A DNA stretch of 64,000 nucleotides from Sialis fuliginosa (taxonomy: Eukaryota > Arthropoda > Insecta > Megaloptera > Sialidae), in contig OY540809.1 in assembly GCA_961205875.1 (NCBI GenBank), positions 27,912,267-27,976,266 of the forward strand. The letters are read 5' to 3'. The number at the start of each line of letters is the position of its first letter. Position 1 is the first letter of the stretch. The translations under genes were made by a program, and so were the position numbers. Below are positions 22,661-34,099 of the stretch, piece by piece. The notes beneath the pieces are model-generated. The model saw only the letters and a list, made by a program, of their open reading frames with translations. It was not told the DNA's origin and ran no database searches.

Positions 22661-23468
22661 AAAGAACTTGTGATATGGAAATAGCGAATTATTTAACTAA
22701 ACACGTTTTTCAAACTAACAACTGACAGCTGACCCGGTAGTCCGGTAGGAATAGTTAATTTTTTCACCACACTGTGGCGTATGGTCTAAAACATATCAAT
22801 TTCAAACTTAAAACGTTAACAAAACAACAAATTGTAGGTAGAAATAGAACAACTCCTTTGTCTGTGCATGCTGCATCAGTTTATTAATTTACGATTATGA
22901 AAACATAAATATATGAGTCGGAACTACACAACTCGTAGAAATACACGTTTGATTTTCTCCAGACTACATCTGAGAGTGAATTTATAGTGTCTGTAAACAA
23001 TAAACAGTTACTGTTGCAGTTTCTGTTGTTTTTACAGCTAGCAATTTCTCGTTACCGTTATAAATATCAAACGTTCACTGAATGGCTTTATTTATAACCA
23101 CCATTGATTTCGCTATCTTATTTATATTCTATAAATATTTCTTTTCTATGTTACTGCAGATATAAAGTAAGTACACTTCTTGTTTAATTAGATTTTGCGT
23201 AAACTACTTTTATACCAAAACATAAAAGAAGAAAAAATTGAATTATAATATGCTTGCTATAATATAATGTTTCAAAACATTATAGAACTCCGTTGAATTA
23301 AGCTTCTAGTGCATCTTAAAAGTGCATCAGACTGTTACATTTATATGATTTATTGGAAAGTAAATTTTTTACTATTTCTTTATAACATTTTTGCATCAGC
23401 AGTATGGATTTTATTTTTCATACTGTGTTAAATTATTTTTGATACTTAAATAGTTATTTGTGTAACTA
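22661..23468. other. AT-rich stretch, nothing recognised
   Basis: No coding, paired ends or match elsewhere in the window. Confidence 0.35.
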
Positions 23469-23600
23469 GGGTATAAAGAAGCTGTTTTTCGCACGAGTGG
23501 AAATGTTTGTTAGTCGAGGCGCCAGCCGAGACTAACTATTACACTAGTGTGAAAAACGCATTTTACATCCGAGGTGCACACAATATTTTTTCTACAACCC
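23469..23600. mobile_element. 132-bp hairpin MITE
   Basis: TA-flanked (23467-23468 and 23601-23602), with short GGGT/ACCC ends. Inner arms GTTTTTCGCACGAGTGG and CACTAGTGTGAAAAACGC mirror each other imperfectly, and the centre TAGTCGAGGCGCCAGCCGAG is itself a strong hairpin. Small enough to fold end to end. Non-coding. Confidence 0.5.
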
Positions 23601-23768
23601 TATTTATTATATAATATTAACAATAATATAATATAATAATTAATTTATATACTTTGTACTTTGCTATATTAATATTAAAATTCAACTCAAGTAAGCTTTG
23701 GACAAAATTTTTGACAGTTCCTTTTTCATTGAAATGTGTTTTATAATTAGTTAGTGTATAATATAAGA

Positions 23769-24232
23769 TGGATAAGTGGTGATACTGAAAAAGAACATAA
23801 ATGTGCGCTACTAGAGATATCAGAAGCTGCAAATTCTGTAATTTTAAATTTACTATCTGCAAAATCTAAATTGATGTATGAAAATTACACATAATACCAT
23901 GAATTGTGCCAAGAAAAAAACCTTAAGATATTGTTTATAATTTATTTAATTTTATTAATAATTTTTTTCATTACAATAATTAATATAGTGCTTAAATTTT
24001 AGTAATTTGTTGAATACTATAATACAATAGTATTTATAAATTTTATTAATCGTAAAAAAATGTAAAAATGTATGTATGTATGCGTAAAAGAAACTTTAAC
24101 GCACAGCTAGCGCAAAAGTACTACTTTACACAATGAAATGTCAATGAAAAAACCAACTTTTTTAAACGGTTGTAGAAAAAAATATTATTTGTTAGAAATA
24201 ATATCAGAATTCTTACAAGCAATTTGATATTT
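23769..24232 (-). repeat. Family C repeat, copy 2
   Basis: Inverted relative to copy 1 at 5021. Shared blocks are AGAGATATCAGAAGCTGC, ATAATACCATGAATTGTG and TTAGAAATAATATCAG. About 150 bp (24010-24165) are present here and absent from copy 1, so either this copy gained an insertion or copy 1 lost that part. Borders are uncertain. Confidence 0.6.
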
Positions 24233-24720
24233 AGATATAAAGAACTAATTTCGACGAGGGGGGTACCCGATAAAACCGAATGCCTGTTATATAATAAAGT
24301 AGGTTTTCCGAACACCTATGTTAAAAAAATGACAAATTATTTATTTTACTCGTTTGTACTTATATAGGTTCATGTTTGTAATTAAAATTAGACCTGTAAA
24401 GTTTAATTTAACAGAATTTTCATTTTATCGACGTAATTTTCAATTTCCTCCGTTCTAAATGAAAAAAATGATTACATTTTTGTCCAATATATTCGAAGTA
24501 CATTTTAATTGAATTTATAATCAAGTAAAAAAAATAAATCGGAAGAATTTCAGATCTCATACATTCAATACAAGCTACAAATAGATAGATAATATTTAAA
24601 GTTATCAAAAAATTACTAATGTGACATCTCTGTCACTTAAAACTTATAATAGAATAACCTTAATTAACCACAATAAAATAATGTCACTCAACATAACTTT
24701 AAAAAATCCCTATTAGGATA
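24233..24720. other. AT-rich stretch, nothing recognised
   Basis: No coding or paired ends. It ends exactly at the TA flanking the large palindrome. Confidence 0.35.
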
Positions 24721-25133
24721 TAGTACAGCGGTCCGATAGTGAAAAGACGTCTAGAAAAGAAAGCGTGACTAATGAAATATATACAGGCTAAGACATGGTG
24801 GAATCGATAGCTAGTACCTAGACCTACATTTTCGTGTAATTTTTTTTAAATTTGGTTGCGCAGAACTTTTTTAAATCGCAAAAAATTCTTATTTTTCATC
24901 TTAAACTCGTTGTATTTTTCCCCCTTTTGAGTTGGGCTAAAAATTTTTTGAACACGGTCTTACTTAGTTCTTATCGAAAGTAGTGGTGTAGTTTTTAAAC
25001 ATCTGATAAGGCTCAATTCGTTATAAATAAATGATTTATTAAAAAAAGTTGAAAATACGGTTAGTTTTTTTCAAATGCTTGGAGAGTCGAGGGAATTTTC
25101 AAGTTTATTCTTAAAAACTATATAACACTATTA

Positions 25134-27219
25134 GTCCAGTAATTTTAGATATAAATGTACCTAATCTGGGAAAAAAATAGCAGATAGCTGAATTTTTGTA
25201 TACACCTTCGTTACAGTGTTATAAATAACGTGTAAAAAGTCCCCAACGATATCAAGCCGGCGTTGCGAGATATTGAAGGTCTAACGTGACGAAAAACGGT
25301 TATTCGCGAATATCTTGCTTCCTATGACTCGGAGGTCATTAAGGATTATTATATAAACGGTGTATTATTAAGTTCTTAAGAAAAAAGGCTCTTTCCATTT
25401 TTTTTTTAAAAACAACCGTTCTCGTGGTAGAGCGCGGAGAAAGTATGGCTATATATTTGCATACGGTATGACGCACTCTATGGCAATTGACTATTTGCAT
25501 ATGACTATTCTAAGTGAAAAAATTACAGGACAAAAATTAAAGAGTAGCAAATAATCTATAAGGTGTGTCATTCGGATATATTAAAAAAATAATTTAATCA
25601 ATTTTAATCACATTTAGTAGAACTGCAAACATAGCGATTTATGAAAAATTACCATTTTTGTTCAATTTTGTGTTCAAAATCTACACCTAAGCTTTTGTAA
25701 AGTTATTTAATGGTTCTACTAAAATAAGCTTTGGACATATTGAGTAGAAAAGAGAGAAAAAATGTGTTAAATTGACCTGCATTTAACAATAGGTACGTCA
25801 AAAATTAAAAAATCGAAAAAAAAATTATTTTATTATAAAATGCACCCTTTTTAAAGTTGTATGTGTACTTATGTTATAAATATGACTAAATAGTAAAATT
25901 ATAAATATTTTTAGGCTAAAAACATGTTTTTTATTATTTTTTTGCTAGAAAAACTTCTATTCATATTACCGCAGGGTCTCTTGATAGCTCCTATTTCATA
26001 TGCAAACCATCAAATTAAAAAAAAATTAAAAAAATAGATTTGCCATTAAATTTTGAATAATAAACAATAAATTATTTTTTAGTAAATTTTATATTTTCCG
26101 TGTAATGGGAAGCCAAAATCAACGAATACTGGACGAAAACAAGAAAATTGGTGTCCGCACGATTCTTTTTTTGTTTTATAAAATAAGGATTGCATCGAGA
26201 TAGGAACATGAAATTCGGTATTATTGTACATCAAACTCTCCTCTTCAAAAACAGATGTGTCGCCACTCTCAATTCTTATTCGGTCCCAGTTTTATAAAAC
26301 AAAAAAGAATCGCACGGACACCAATTTTCTTGTTATCGTCCAATATTCGTTGATTTTGGCTTCCCATTACACGGAAAATATAAAATTTAGTAAAAAATAA
26401 TTTATTGTTTATTATTCAAAATTTAATGGCAAATCTATTTTTTTAATTTTTTTTTAATTTGATGGTTTGCATATGAAATAGGAGCTATCAAGAGACCCTG
26501 CGGTAATATGAATAGAAGTTTTTCAAGCAAAAAAATAATAAAAAACATGTTTTTAGCCTAAAAATATTTATAATTTTACTATTTAGTCATATTTATAACA
26601 TAAGTACACATACAACTTTAAAAAGGGTGCATTTTATAATAAAATAATTTTTTTTTCGATTTTTTAATTTTTGACGTACCTATTGTTAAATGCAGGTCAA
26701 TTTAACACATTTTTTCTCTCTTTTCTACTCAATATGTCCAAAGCTTATTTTAGTAGAACCATTAAATAACTTTACAAAAGCTTAGGTGTAGATTTTGAAC
26801 ACAAAATTGAACAAAAATGGTAATTTTTCATAAATCGCTATGTTTGCAGTTCTACTAAATGTGATTAAAATTGATTAAATTATTTTTTTAATATATCCGA
26901 ATGACACACCTTATAGATTATTTGCTACTCTTTAATTTTTGTCCTGTAATTTTTTCACTTAGAATAGTCATATGCAAATAGTCAATTGCCATAGAGTGCG
27001 TCATACCGTATGCAAATATATAGCCATACTTTCTCCGCGCTCTACCACGAGAACGGTTGTTTTTAAAAAAAAAATGGAAAGAGCCTTTTTTCTTAAGAAC
27101 TTAATAATACACCGTTTATATAATAATCCTTAATGACCTCCGAGTCATAGGAAGCAAGATATTCGCGAATAACCGTTTTTCGTCACGTTAGACCTTCAAT
27201 ATCTCGCAACGCCGGCTTG
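25134..27219. mobile_element. Family A foldback element, copy 2, truncated, near-perfect arms
   Basis: Begins GTCCAGTAATTTTAGATAT after TA, as copy 1 does. The arms 25253-26183 and 26290-27219 (about 930 bp each) show hardly a mismatch, whereas the arms of copy 1 differ at many sites. The 106-bp loop matches the centre of copy 1. The right end stops at CCGGCTTG instead of running on to CTGGAC, so the last 85 bp or so are missing. The arms also contain about 350 bp absent from copy 1 (around 25655-25930). Mirror-image ORFs inside follow from the symmetry. Confidence 0.7.
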
Positions 27220-27749
27220 TAGGGCGTTTTTGAATTAAAATGATCTTGTTTTTGCATAAAGTGCATATGTCAATATAAAAATGACCTATAAATATATAAT
27301 ATAACAATATAACAAGATAATTAATAAAATACAAGAAAACACTCGAATAAAACAAAAACAAAAAAAACAATCCAATATTTTTTTTGGGAATTTAGTAAGT
27401 TTATATATGAACATTAAAATAAAAATAAAATTACACTGAAAATACGGGATCTTCTACCCCAAAAATGGGTCTAATGGTAAAAAAACGAGTTTTTTTAAAA
27501 TATCTCCGAAAGTTTTATTGGTACGTAAAATTTTTTTGGGGCATTAGCTCCACTCTTTTCAGTTTTATTATTTTTTTTAAATTTCTTCAAATTAGATGTG
27601 TTTTGTCCAGCAAGCGCCGAGATTACGCCCGTACTAAACGTACCGCGCCGCATCGCACGGCGTTCCATATTTTAAAACGCTTGCCATTTCTTTTGTACTG
27701 CTCAAAAAAATCTAATTTTTCAGAGAAAACTTTATCAACTAATACTTCA
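27220..27749. other. Unpaired loop segment of the outer foldback
   Basis: About 530 bp with no mirror on the left side. Mostly AT, but 27600-27670 is GC-richer (AAGCGCCGAGATTACGCC and CGTACCGCGCCGCATCGCAC). The 95-codon ORF across it (27465-27752) runs into the arm and has no recognisable wording. Probably the original central spacer of family H, or captured host DNA. Confidence 0.4.
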
Positions 27750-28165
27750 TAGTGTTATATAGTTTTTAAGAATAAACTTGAAAATTCCCTCGACTCTCCA
27801 AGCATTTGAAAAAAACTAACCGTATTTTCAACTTTTTTTAATAAATCATTTATTTATAACGAATTGAGCCTTATCAGATGTTTAAAAACTACACCACTAC
27901 TTTCGATAAGAACTAAGTAAGACCGTGTTCAAAAAATTTTTAGCCCAACTCAAAAGGGGGAAAAAATACAACGAGTTTAAGATGAAAAATAAGAATTTTT
28001 TGCGATTTAAAAAAGTTCTACGCAACCAAATTTTAAAAAAATTACACGAAAATGTAGGTCTAGGTACTAGCTATCGATTCCACCATGTCTTAGCCTGTAT
28101 ATATTTCATTAGTCACGCTTTCTTTTCTAGACGTTTTTTCACTATCGGACCGCTGTACTATCACT

Positions 28166-28790
28166 AAAACCGATAGTGTTTAGATAAATTGCCTGGCATT
28201 GGTTAACGATTTAATTTTTATACAAATTTTACTAAAAAATCTTTGTAAGGGAATATTTTACAACAAACGTAGTAGACCCATATTATAGGAAATTTAATGC
28301 TCTACAAAAAATATTCTATAAAATTTTGGTTAACCATTTAATTTTTATACAAATTTTACTAAAAAATCTTTGTAAGGGAATATTTTACAACAAACGTAGT
28401 AGACCCATATTATAGGAAATTTAATGCTCTACAAAAAATATTCTATAAAATTTTCTCGTAACATTTGTCGTTCTTGAGATATTTTGAAAAAATAAATATT
28501 TTGGGGTGTCACCCCTCCCCCTTACACACGATTTTGATAATTTTGAAATGGGACCGTCCTCAAGCCAGATCCAACCATACGACCAAGTTTCAATAATAAT
28601 GGTTCAGTGGTTCATGAGTTACAAGGATTCAGGGGACAGACACACGGACGGACGGTCAAACAGACAGATACGGAACAAAAAGTATTTGTCTTGACGTGAA
28701 ACGGAAAGATCAATTAAAAATTGTGAAATCGGAGAACATTTTTTTTGTGTCAATCTAAAACGATCACAAAGCTTCTCGTATCTTCGATAT
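28166..28790 (+). mobile_element. Family B element, copy 2, 5'-truncated
   Basis: Starts abruptly at GATAGTGTTTAGATAAATTG, about 60 bp into the family consensus, directly next to the tip of the large foldback. It then follows the family to CTTCTCGTATCTTCGATATTG. Contains the CACGGACGGACGG tract and the AAATTTAATGCTCTACAAA module, the latter twice because of a tandem duplication. The terminal GCGAGGAAGC is replaced by GTATTCCAAGC. Confidence 0.65.
28201..28454 (+). repeat. 127-bp tandem duplication inside family B
   Basis: Units 28201-28327 and 28328-28454 differ at a single base in my reading (GGTTAACGATT against GGTTAACCATT). Other B copies have this segment once, so the duplication is specific to this copy and young. 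Confidence 0.85.
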
Positions 28791-28929
28791 TGTATTCCAA
28801 GCAAATGGAACATCCCCTTTCACGTAAAAAACTACCCCCGGAATAAAATTTATTCCAGTTTTTCCCATTTTTCATCCGAACCGCTGTTCGGAGGAAAAAA
28901 TACTACAGGAATTAAAGATTCTACATAAA
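28791..28929. other. Spacer between two family B copies
   Basis: Includes CCCGGAATAAAATTTATTCC and CGAACCGCTGTTCGG, two small palindromes. No coding. Confidence 0.35.
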
Positions 28930-29201
28930 ATTTTGAAATGGGACCGTCCTCAAACCAAACCCAACCATCCGACCAAGTTTCAATAATATCGGTTCAGTGG
29001 TTCATGAGTTATGCGTGTGACAAGGATTCAGGGGACAGACGGACGGACGGACACACGGACACACGGACACACGGAACGAAAAGTGTTTGTCTTGACGTGA
29101 AACGGATAAATCAATTTAAAATTTTGAAATTGGAGAACTTTTTTTTTGTCTCAATCTGAAACGATCACATAGCTTCTCGTATCTTCGATATTGCGAGGAA
29201 G
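28930..29201 (+). mobile_element. Family B element, copy 3 (3' third)
   Basis: Begins at AAATTTTGAAATGGGACCG and ends CTTCTCGTATCTTCGATATT then GCGAGGAAG, the family 3' terminus. It has the longest (ACGG)n/(ACAC)-type tract, 29028-29075. Same orientation as copy 2 and 140 bp after it. Confidence 0.65.
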
Positions 29202-29260
29202 AAAAATTGTTTTAATATACCTAGTCACTGCAACATATATAACGAAACATAAATTTATCA

Positions 29261-29632
29261 TCCTTAGATATTATAAAACGCAACGTCTATTTGTCTGTCT
29301 GTTCGTTTGTGCGCTTATCACTCGAGAACTACATATCCGATTTACGTGTTTTTTTTATTTTTTATTTATAGATATGTTATTTGCTTAGGTTGTAGTATAT
29401 ATTTTGTTACGGAAGGTAACATAAGGAATAAGCAGTGACGATAATAGTAAATCAAGTCGTAAAAAAGTTTGTCGCCAGCGCGCTATTTTGCAATACGCGG
29501 TCTAAACAGTTAAATATTGAACAATATAATGTAGTAAAGAATTGTGTAAAATAAAAAAGATCTAAAATAAATTCCGTGGGACCATGTATCTAACATTTAT
29601 AATGAAGCGAGCGAAGCCGCGGGCTCAGCTAG
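29261..29632 (+). mobile_element. Short Helitron-like element with both ends, 372 bp
   Basis: Starts TCCTTAGATATTATAAAACG after host A (29260) and ends GCGGGCTCAGCTAG before host T (29633): TC start, CTAG end, A/T target, as in Helitrons. A GC-rich block with hairpin potential (GCGAGCGAAGCCGCGGGC) precedes the end. Next to the start are TTTGTCTGTCTGTTCG and ATCACTCGAGAACTACATAT. Related to 48689-49010 and, on the other strand, 54605-54918. Non-coding. Confidence 0.72.
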
Positions 29633-30914
29633 TTAAGAATATAATTTGAATTTAATCTGAATGTCAAATTCTTGAGCATTCATATCTATCTCCTGCAAAT
29701 AATTTGGATGTAGACCAACAATACCGCAATAGGATACATCAGGTAATTTAATTAGAATTCTATTGATGGCGTTTCCACGTAATTTACCTAAGCCATAACA
29801 CTGATCTCAGCCAATGAAGCGAACGTATTGATTAACCCGATCATTGGGCGGGCACCTATAACGGCCCCTACTACAGCATCAGAGGTAATGGAAGGTTTGC
29901 GGCCACAGAATTAAGTGCCTACATTTAAATCGAACCTAGGGAACGTGGCCGGATCCAATTTATTAACTCCAACTGCCGTGCAACAAATGTATCGATTAAT
30001 GCCAACAATAAAAAGTGTTAGGTACTTATTGTAATCAATCTGTCTTACTGACTTCTATTGTTTTTTACCACTGCTGTTCAATTCGTGTTGTGAGCAGTTT
30101 GTAAAATTGGATAGTTCCCGTATACTACCTATTATATTTTAGTACATATTGTAGATGAAAATTTGATGTTATGTATATTGAAGAAAACAAAGTAAAAGTG
30201 TACTGTGTAGTGTATAATAATATCTAGATAGGTAAATAATTTTATTTTTAGTTAAATCATTTCATAAATGTAATTTTATTCATGGAGTATATTTGACCAA
30301 TATTTGTTGAATTAACTCTACATCATTTAATCCTTATGCGTCATTTTACGGGAAATATATTTTGAGTAAAGTCAAAACTACTTTATCGATTTTAATGGGA
30401 ATTTCACTGTTGAAAATTTTAAAAGAACGTAAGCTAATTTTATTAGATTAATTAGAAATGTTCTGGCAAGCCCTGTGTACTTTGCATGAAAAGTATCAAC
30501 GTAGTTATCTATTTTTCATTTTTTAATGCGGCGACACAGCAGACGTGGGTTGAAATTAAAATGCCGGAGATGATTCAAGATCGAATCCCCGCAGGGCGAC
30601 AGTTTTAAATTTCCGATCACGTTTTATTATATCTGTCATTTGAAAAAAAAAGTTCAACAAGGTCGGTAACTGTCAATACGATAATGCACTCTCCAAAAAA
30701 ACCATTTCAAATTTTCGTTAGTTTTTGTTGAGATTTTAGATTATTTTTATTAGATTATATTTACATATTTTTTATGCGCATATTTTCACATTATTTAATT
30801 TGAATCTTTATTAAATAGAAATGACAAAGTTTGTTTAATTTAATTTTTAAATATTCAAAAATACAATATTAAAAAAAATTTATTACCATATATTCATTAC
30901 TTATATGTATATTA
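29633..30914. other. No gene seen; one GC-richer patch
   Basis: 29740-29970 is GC-richer with broken frames on both strands. 30525-30605 contains AAGATCGAATCCCCG, which superficially resembles a tRNA T-arm but has no matching tRNA body. Confidence 0.35.
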
Positions 30915-30916
30915 GT

Positions 30917-31395
30917 ACAGTAAAATTAGCGATAAAAATTCCCTTAATAAGGAAAAAATGGAAAGATTAGAAATTCTTTCTAAAATTGCTAGTAATTTTT
31001 TATGAGTGCAACAGTTAACATGTCCCCACATCATTAAAAATAAATATAACCCACTAGAAAGAGCTAACAATTTTTAAAGCATCGGCAATACGCTACCGTT
31101 CGAAGCTTTTTATGGAGGGGTTTCCCTCCTTCATAATTAAAAAAATAGCATGGTTACATTCTATGAGACATATATTAACTGATTTTCATAAAATTTGCTT
31201 TAAGAACACGATAAGCCAGTAAGTGATTAAAATCAAGACTAGCTTTAAATCAAAATACCGGCTAGAGCTCCCCAGTCCCGACTAGTCGACTAGGGACTCT
31301 TCGGTTTCTTAAAGATAAAGTATGTATTTTTGAAGCCATTTCAGAAGGAATTTCTAATATTTCCATTTTTTCTTTATTAAAACCTAATTTTACTA
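30917..31395. mobile_element. TA-flanked inverted-repeat MITE, mariner-like
   Basis: Left CAGTAAAATTAG and right CTAATTTTACTA ends are inverted with TA outside (30915-30916 and 31396-31397). The mirror continues for about 75 bp (GGAAAAAATGGAAAGATTAG on the left against its complement near 31345-31370). The interior contains a hairpin ATGGAGGGGTTTCCCTCC and the palindrome GTCCCGACTAGTCGACTAGGGAC-like block at 31274-31297. Non-coding. Confidence 0.6.
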
Positions 31396-31397
31396 TA

Positions 31398-31859
31398 CTA
31401 TATGAAATATATTATATTACATATTTTTAAATATAATTAATCTAACGTTTATTCCCAAAAATAATACATTCATGTAATAAGTTAAAGCTATTCATCCAAA
31501 TAAATAATTGAGTTTATTAAAATTCAAATTAACACAAACTTTATTAATATACACGCAACATGTAATACGGTAATTATAAATTGTTCATAATTAATGTTCT
31601 TAAAATTGAAATCAAATATGAATGAAAGCAGCTCAGTATTAAATCTATTTTTGGTTAATTATTTATGCCAACAGTAGATAAAATGTTGTCACTATATTAT
31701 AAGTGACGACTTTTATTATTGGTTTAGAAGAATTTTTTTAAAGGATTCAAAAAGTTAATTTTCCGAATGAAGTCAGTGCCGTTTTGTGGGTAATTCGAGT
31801 GCACTCGAATGCGGCTTTCAAACATAAATAGCGTTTTTCTAGAAACCATGTTGTTTTAG
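31398..31859. other. AT-rich stretch, nothing recognised
   Basis: No coding or paired ends. Confidence 0.35.
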
Positions 31860-32151
31860 CTGGCCGTACTCCTAGCGCCATCATTTTTTAATGGATTGAC
31901 TTGAAATTTCAACTATATCTTTACAATAACATTTTCTAATGAAGGGCGTAGAATTTTTTCGATTGATTAAGTGTAACCGATTTTATACCCGATTTTTGGC
32001 AGATTTAAAAAAAAGTCATACAAAACAACGCCATTTTTTTTAAATCAATATTTCGAGAAAATCATACGTCCTTCAGTTTGTTTTAACATATATTTTAATA
32101 ATCTTTGTTTTTTGTTCCAAATAAAAAATTTCGACCTATAGGAGTACGGCC
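31860..32151. mobile_element. MITE-like segment with TGGCCGTACTCCTA ends
   Basis: TGGCCGTACTCCTA at the left is mirrored by TAGGAGTACGGCCG at the right, about 290 bp apart. No target duplication could be recognised, so exact borders are uncertain. The interior has the phrase GATTGACTTGAAATTTCAAC, frequent in insect repeats. Confidence 0.5.
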
Positions 32152-32965
32152 GAAGAGGTAATAATTTTTTTTTAATTTATTGCGGTTGCTGTAGCGACGT
32201 CATTTTGTTTTTAAATAATAAATAAAATAAAAATTTTAATACCATAATTTATTAATACATCAACAATAATCTATAAAAGGCTGTTTTTTTTCAAAAAATT
32301 TTGATACTTTTCATTTAAAAAAATCGAGAAAACGATCCTTGATAAAGCGATTTAAGTTTTTTTCCAACAAATAACTATAAATTAAAACTTTTTACTAATT
32401 GCATTTGCTTTTGATGATATGAAATAGTAAAATCAAACTGTATTCTATGAACCCTTATAGTAAATTATAATAATTTGTAGAAAAAAACGCAAGTAATTTT
32501 ACGAAATAACTTAACAGACGTTTAATTTTTACAATAAATTAAGAGTCGAGTTATTCTAAAATACAATTCAATTTAAAGCAGAAAATTTTAATTAAATATT
32601 TTATCTCCGATCCACAAAACAGCAACAAAATAATTCAATGTCCTGTTTTATCAGCTACACTCTGTATACACAAAGTTCGTTAAAATCTCAATTAAAACTA
32701 AAACAAAACATTTTAATTGACAACCGAATACGGTTTCTCTATTATCAGTAAAATTAGCTCCAGCGAGACCTTTTAAAGTAAACAGGGCCAAGATGTGAAG
32801 GGTTTTGAACTCATTTTAGTTACTAAATCAGTGGCGTGTCCGAAAAAAAAAACGAAACCAGTGTCACTCAAATTTTCATTTAAAATATTATTTTTATATT
32901 TATCTTTAATACAATTAATATTAAAAATATTACATTTTGTCAACTACATCCGCTTTTTCCACATA
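32152..32965. other. AT-rich stretch, nothing recognised
   Basis: 32827-32870 (CAGTGGCGTGTCCG ... ACCAGTGTCACT) may be a hAT-type end pair but is too degraded to call. Confidence 0.35.
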
Positions 32966-33109
32966 TAGTGGAACCTCGTTAGTACGTTTTTGAAGGGACT
33001 GGGGGGAAAACACGTACTAACGAGAAAAATGTACTAACGAAGTATTTTAACATGGGGTCTTATGGAAGAATGCCGGGACCTTAAAAAACGTTCTAACAAG
33101 ATTCCACTG
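32966..33109. mobile_element. 144-bp TA-flanked MITE, pogo-like ends
   Basis: Ends TAGTGGAACCTCGTTAGTAC and its mirror GTTCTAACAAGATTCCACTG are about 80% identical, flanked by TA (32964-32965 and 33110-33111). CAGTGGAACCTCG is a familiar insect pogo/Tc1-mariner terminus. A second inverted copy of the inner part, CGTACTAACGAG and TACTAACGAAG, lies just inside the left end. Non-coding. Confidence 0.68.
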
Positions 33110-33398
33110 TATATTTAATTATTTATATAATCCTTCAAAATTGACATTTTTTTATTTAGAAGTTGTAAAAAAATAGTTTAACATTTTTTGTTTAATCCAG
33201 CCTTTAAAGTATCATTTTAAATTGTTAAAAAGCGGTTATGTGACAGATGCCTTAGTTGCCGTTCTGGTTATAGAGCGTTTAAAGACGGAAAGACAGATAG
33301 ACGCAATCGAGGAAACAATATTGTATTCGAAACATATATTTTTGTAATGACTATACTTTATATTTATTATACAGTTTGTATACAAAAAAACAACAACA
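33110..33398. other. Short AT-rich spacer
   Basis: Spacer with nothing recognised; 33270-33300 contains GACGGAAAGACAGATAGACG, possibly a Helitron or LINE tail fragment. Confidence 0.3.
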
Positions 33399-33402
33399 TT
33401 AA

Positions 33403-33626
33403 CCCTCTAATACACATACCCGCCTTAAGGCGGACGGTTTTTTCAGACACACAATTTATTTTTTGCTCTAATTGTACAACACTACCTTGAGGAGAATTAT
33501 TTTAGCTACACGAGATGTATGTTTCGTTACTGTAACTTCAGCAACTCGGCCACATTTTGTTAAAAAATAGTAAAATCAATATACACATAAACTATTGGGT
33601 TTCAAAAAAATTAATACATTAGAGGA
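33403..33626. mobile_element. TTAA-flanked (piggyBac-like) MITE, 224 bp
   Basis: Left CCCTCTAATACA and right TACATTAGAGGA termini are imperfect inverted repeats, with TTAA outside both (33399-33402 and 33627-33630). The perfect palindrome CCGCCTTAAGGCGG lies near the left end. The CCC-first terminus resembles the element at 15724, so both may use the same transposase type. Non-coding. Confidence 0.65.
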
Positions 33627-33630
33627 TTAA

Positions 33631-34091
33631 GGCCTCAAAGTACCTCTATACACGCTACTGACTTCTGACCCGCTTTAGATGTTGCACCACCAGTATCTAT
33701 GCGTTTATTTCAAATTGGAGCAGTTTAATTTTGCCGCCGGTAATTGTAAAGGCGTAATTTCATGGATGTGAAACAGTCGTTACATAATGTCTTTATTACA
33801 TGAATATTAGACATGTGTTGTCAGGACAAAGGTAGAGGAATAGTTAAAAACACCATTTGCGAAGTGGTAAAAGACATATCTATTAAGTATTACTTTGTAA
33901 TCCCGGTTTATTATACTCGTGAAGATTTTGCAAAATCTAACAGGAAATTGTGTTTTAAATTAAAATAGATCACGTGAAGTGAGTGTAAATGAACTTGGAG
34001 AGTCGGTTAAGAGATCGTTTAAGTTATATAATATGTAGAGTCACTCATAGTTAGAGTTTCTACAGTCCGAAATGAATTCTGGTTGATTGTA
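33631..34091. other. No gene seen
   Basis: Moderately AT-rich single-copy-looking DNA without coding or paired ends. Confidence 0.35.
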
Positions 34092-34099
34092 GTAGCCAA

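Larger units (their letters stand above)
24721..28160. mobile_element. 3.4-kb nested foldback (family H outer, family A inner)
   Basis: Outer arms 24721-25131 and 27750-28160 are 411 bp each and almost identical in inverted order, starting TAGTACAGCGGTCCGATAGTG and ending CACTATCGGACCGCTGTACTA. TA can be read at both tips. Inside sits a second, larger inverted repeat (25253-26183 and 26290-27219) belonging to family A. So a palindrome lies within a palindrome, with non-matching loop segments at 25132-25252, 26184-26289 and 27220-27749. No transposase. Such foldbacks are unstable in cloning and sequencing, so a misassembly should be considered. Confidence 0.75.

Noticed and set aside
27465-28167. 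ORFs of 95 and 80 codons in the foldback
   Set aside because: They cross the loop/arm border or lie in an arm, with no recognisable protein and AT-driven composition.
28506-29159. ORFs sharing a PSSxQxQPxDQVS-like peptide, also at 38297 and 56111
   Set aside because: The shared peptide is just family B DNA read in one frame; the copies have no common start, end or conserved frame.
30525-30605. tRNA-like GATCGAATCCCCG
   Set aside because: No acceptor, D or anticodon arms can be drawn around it.
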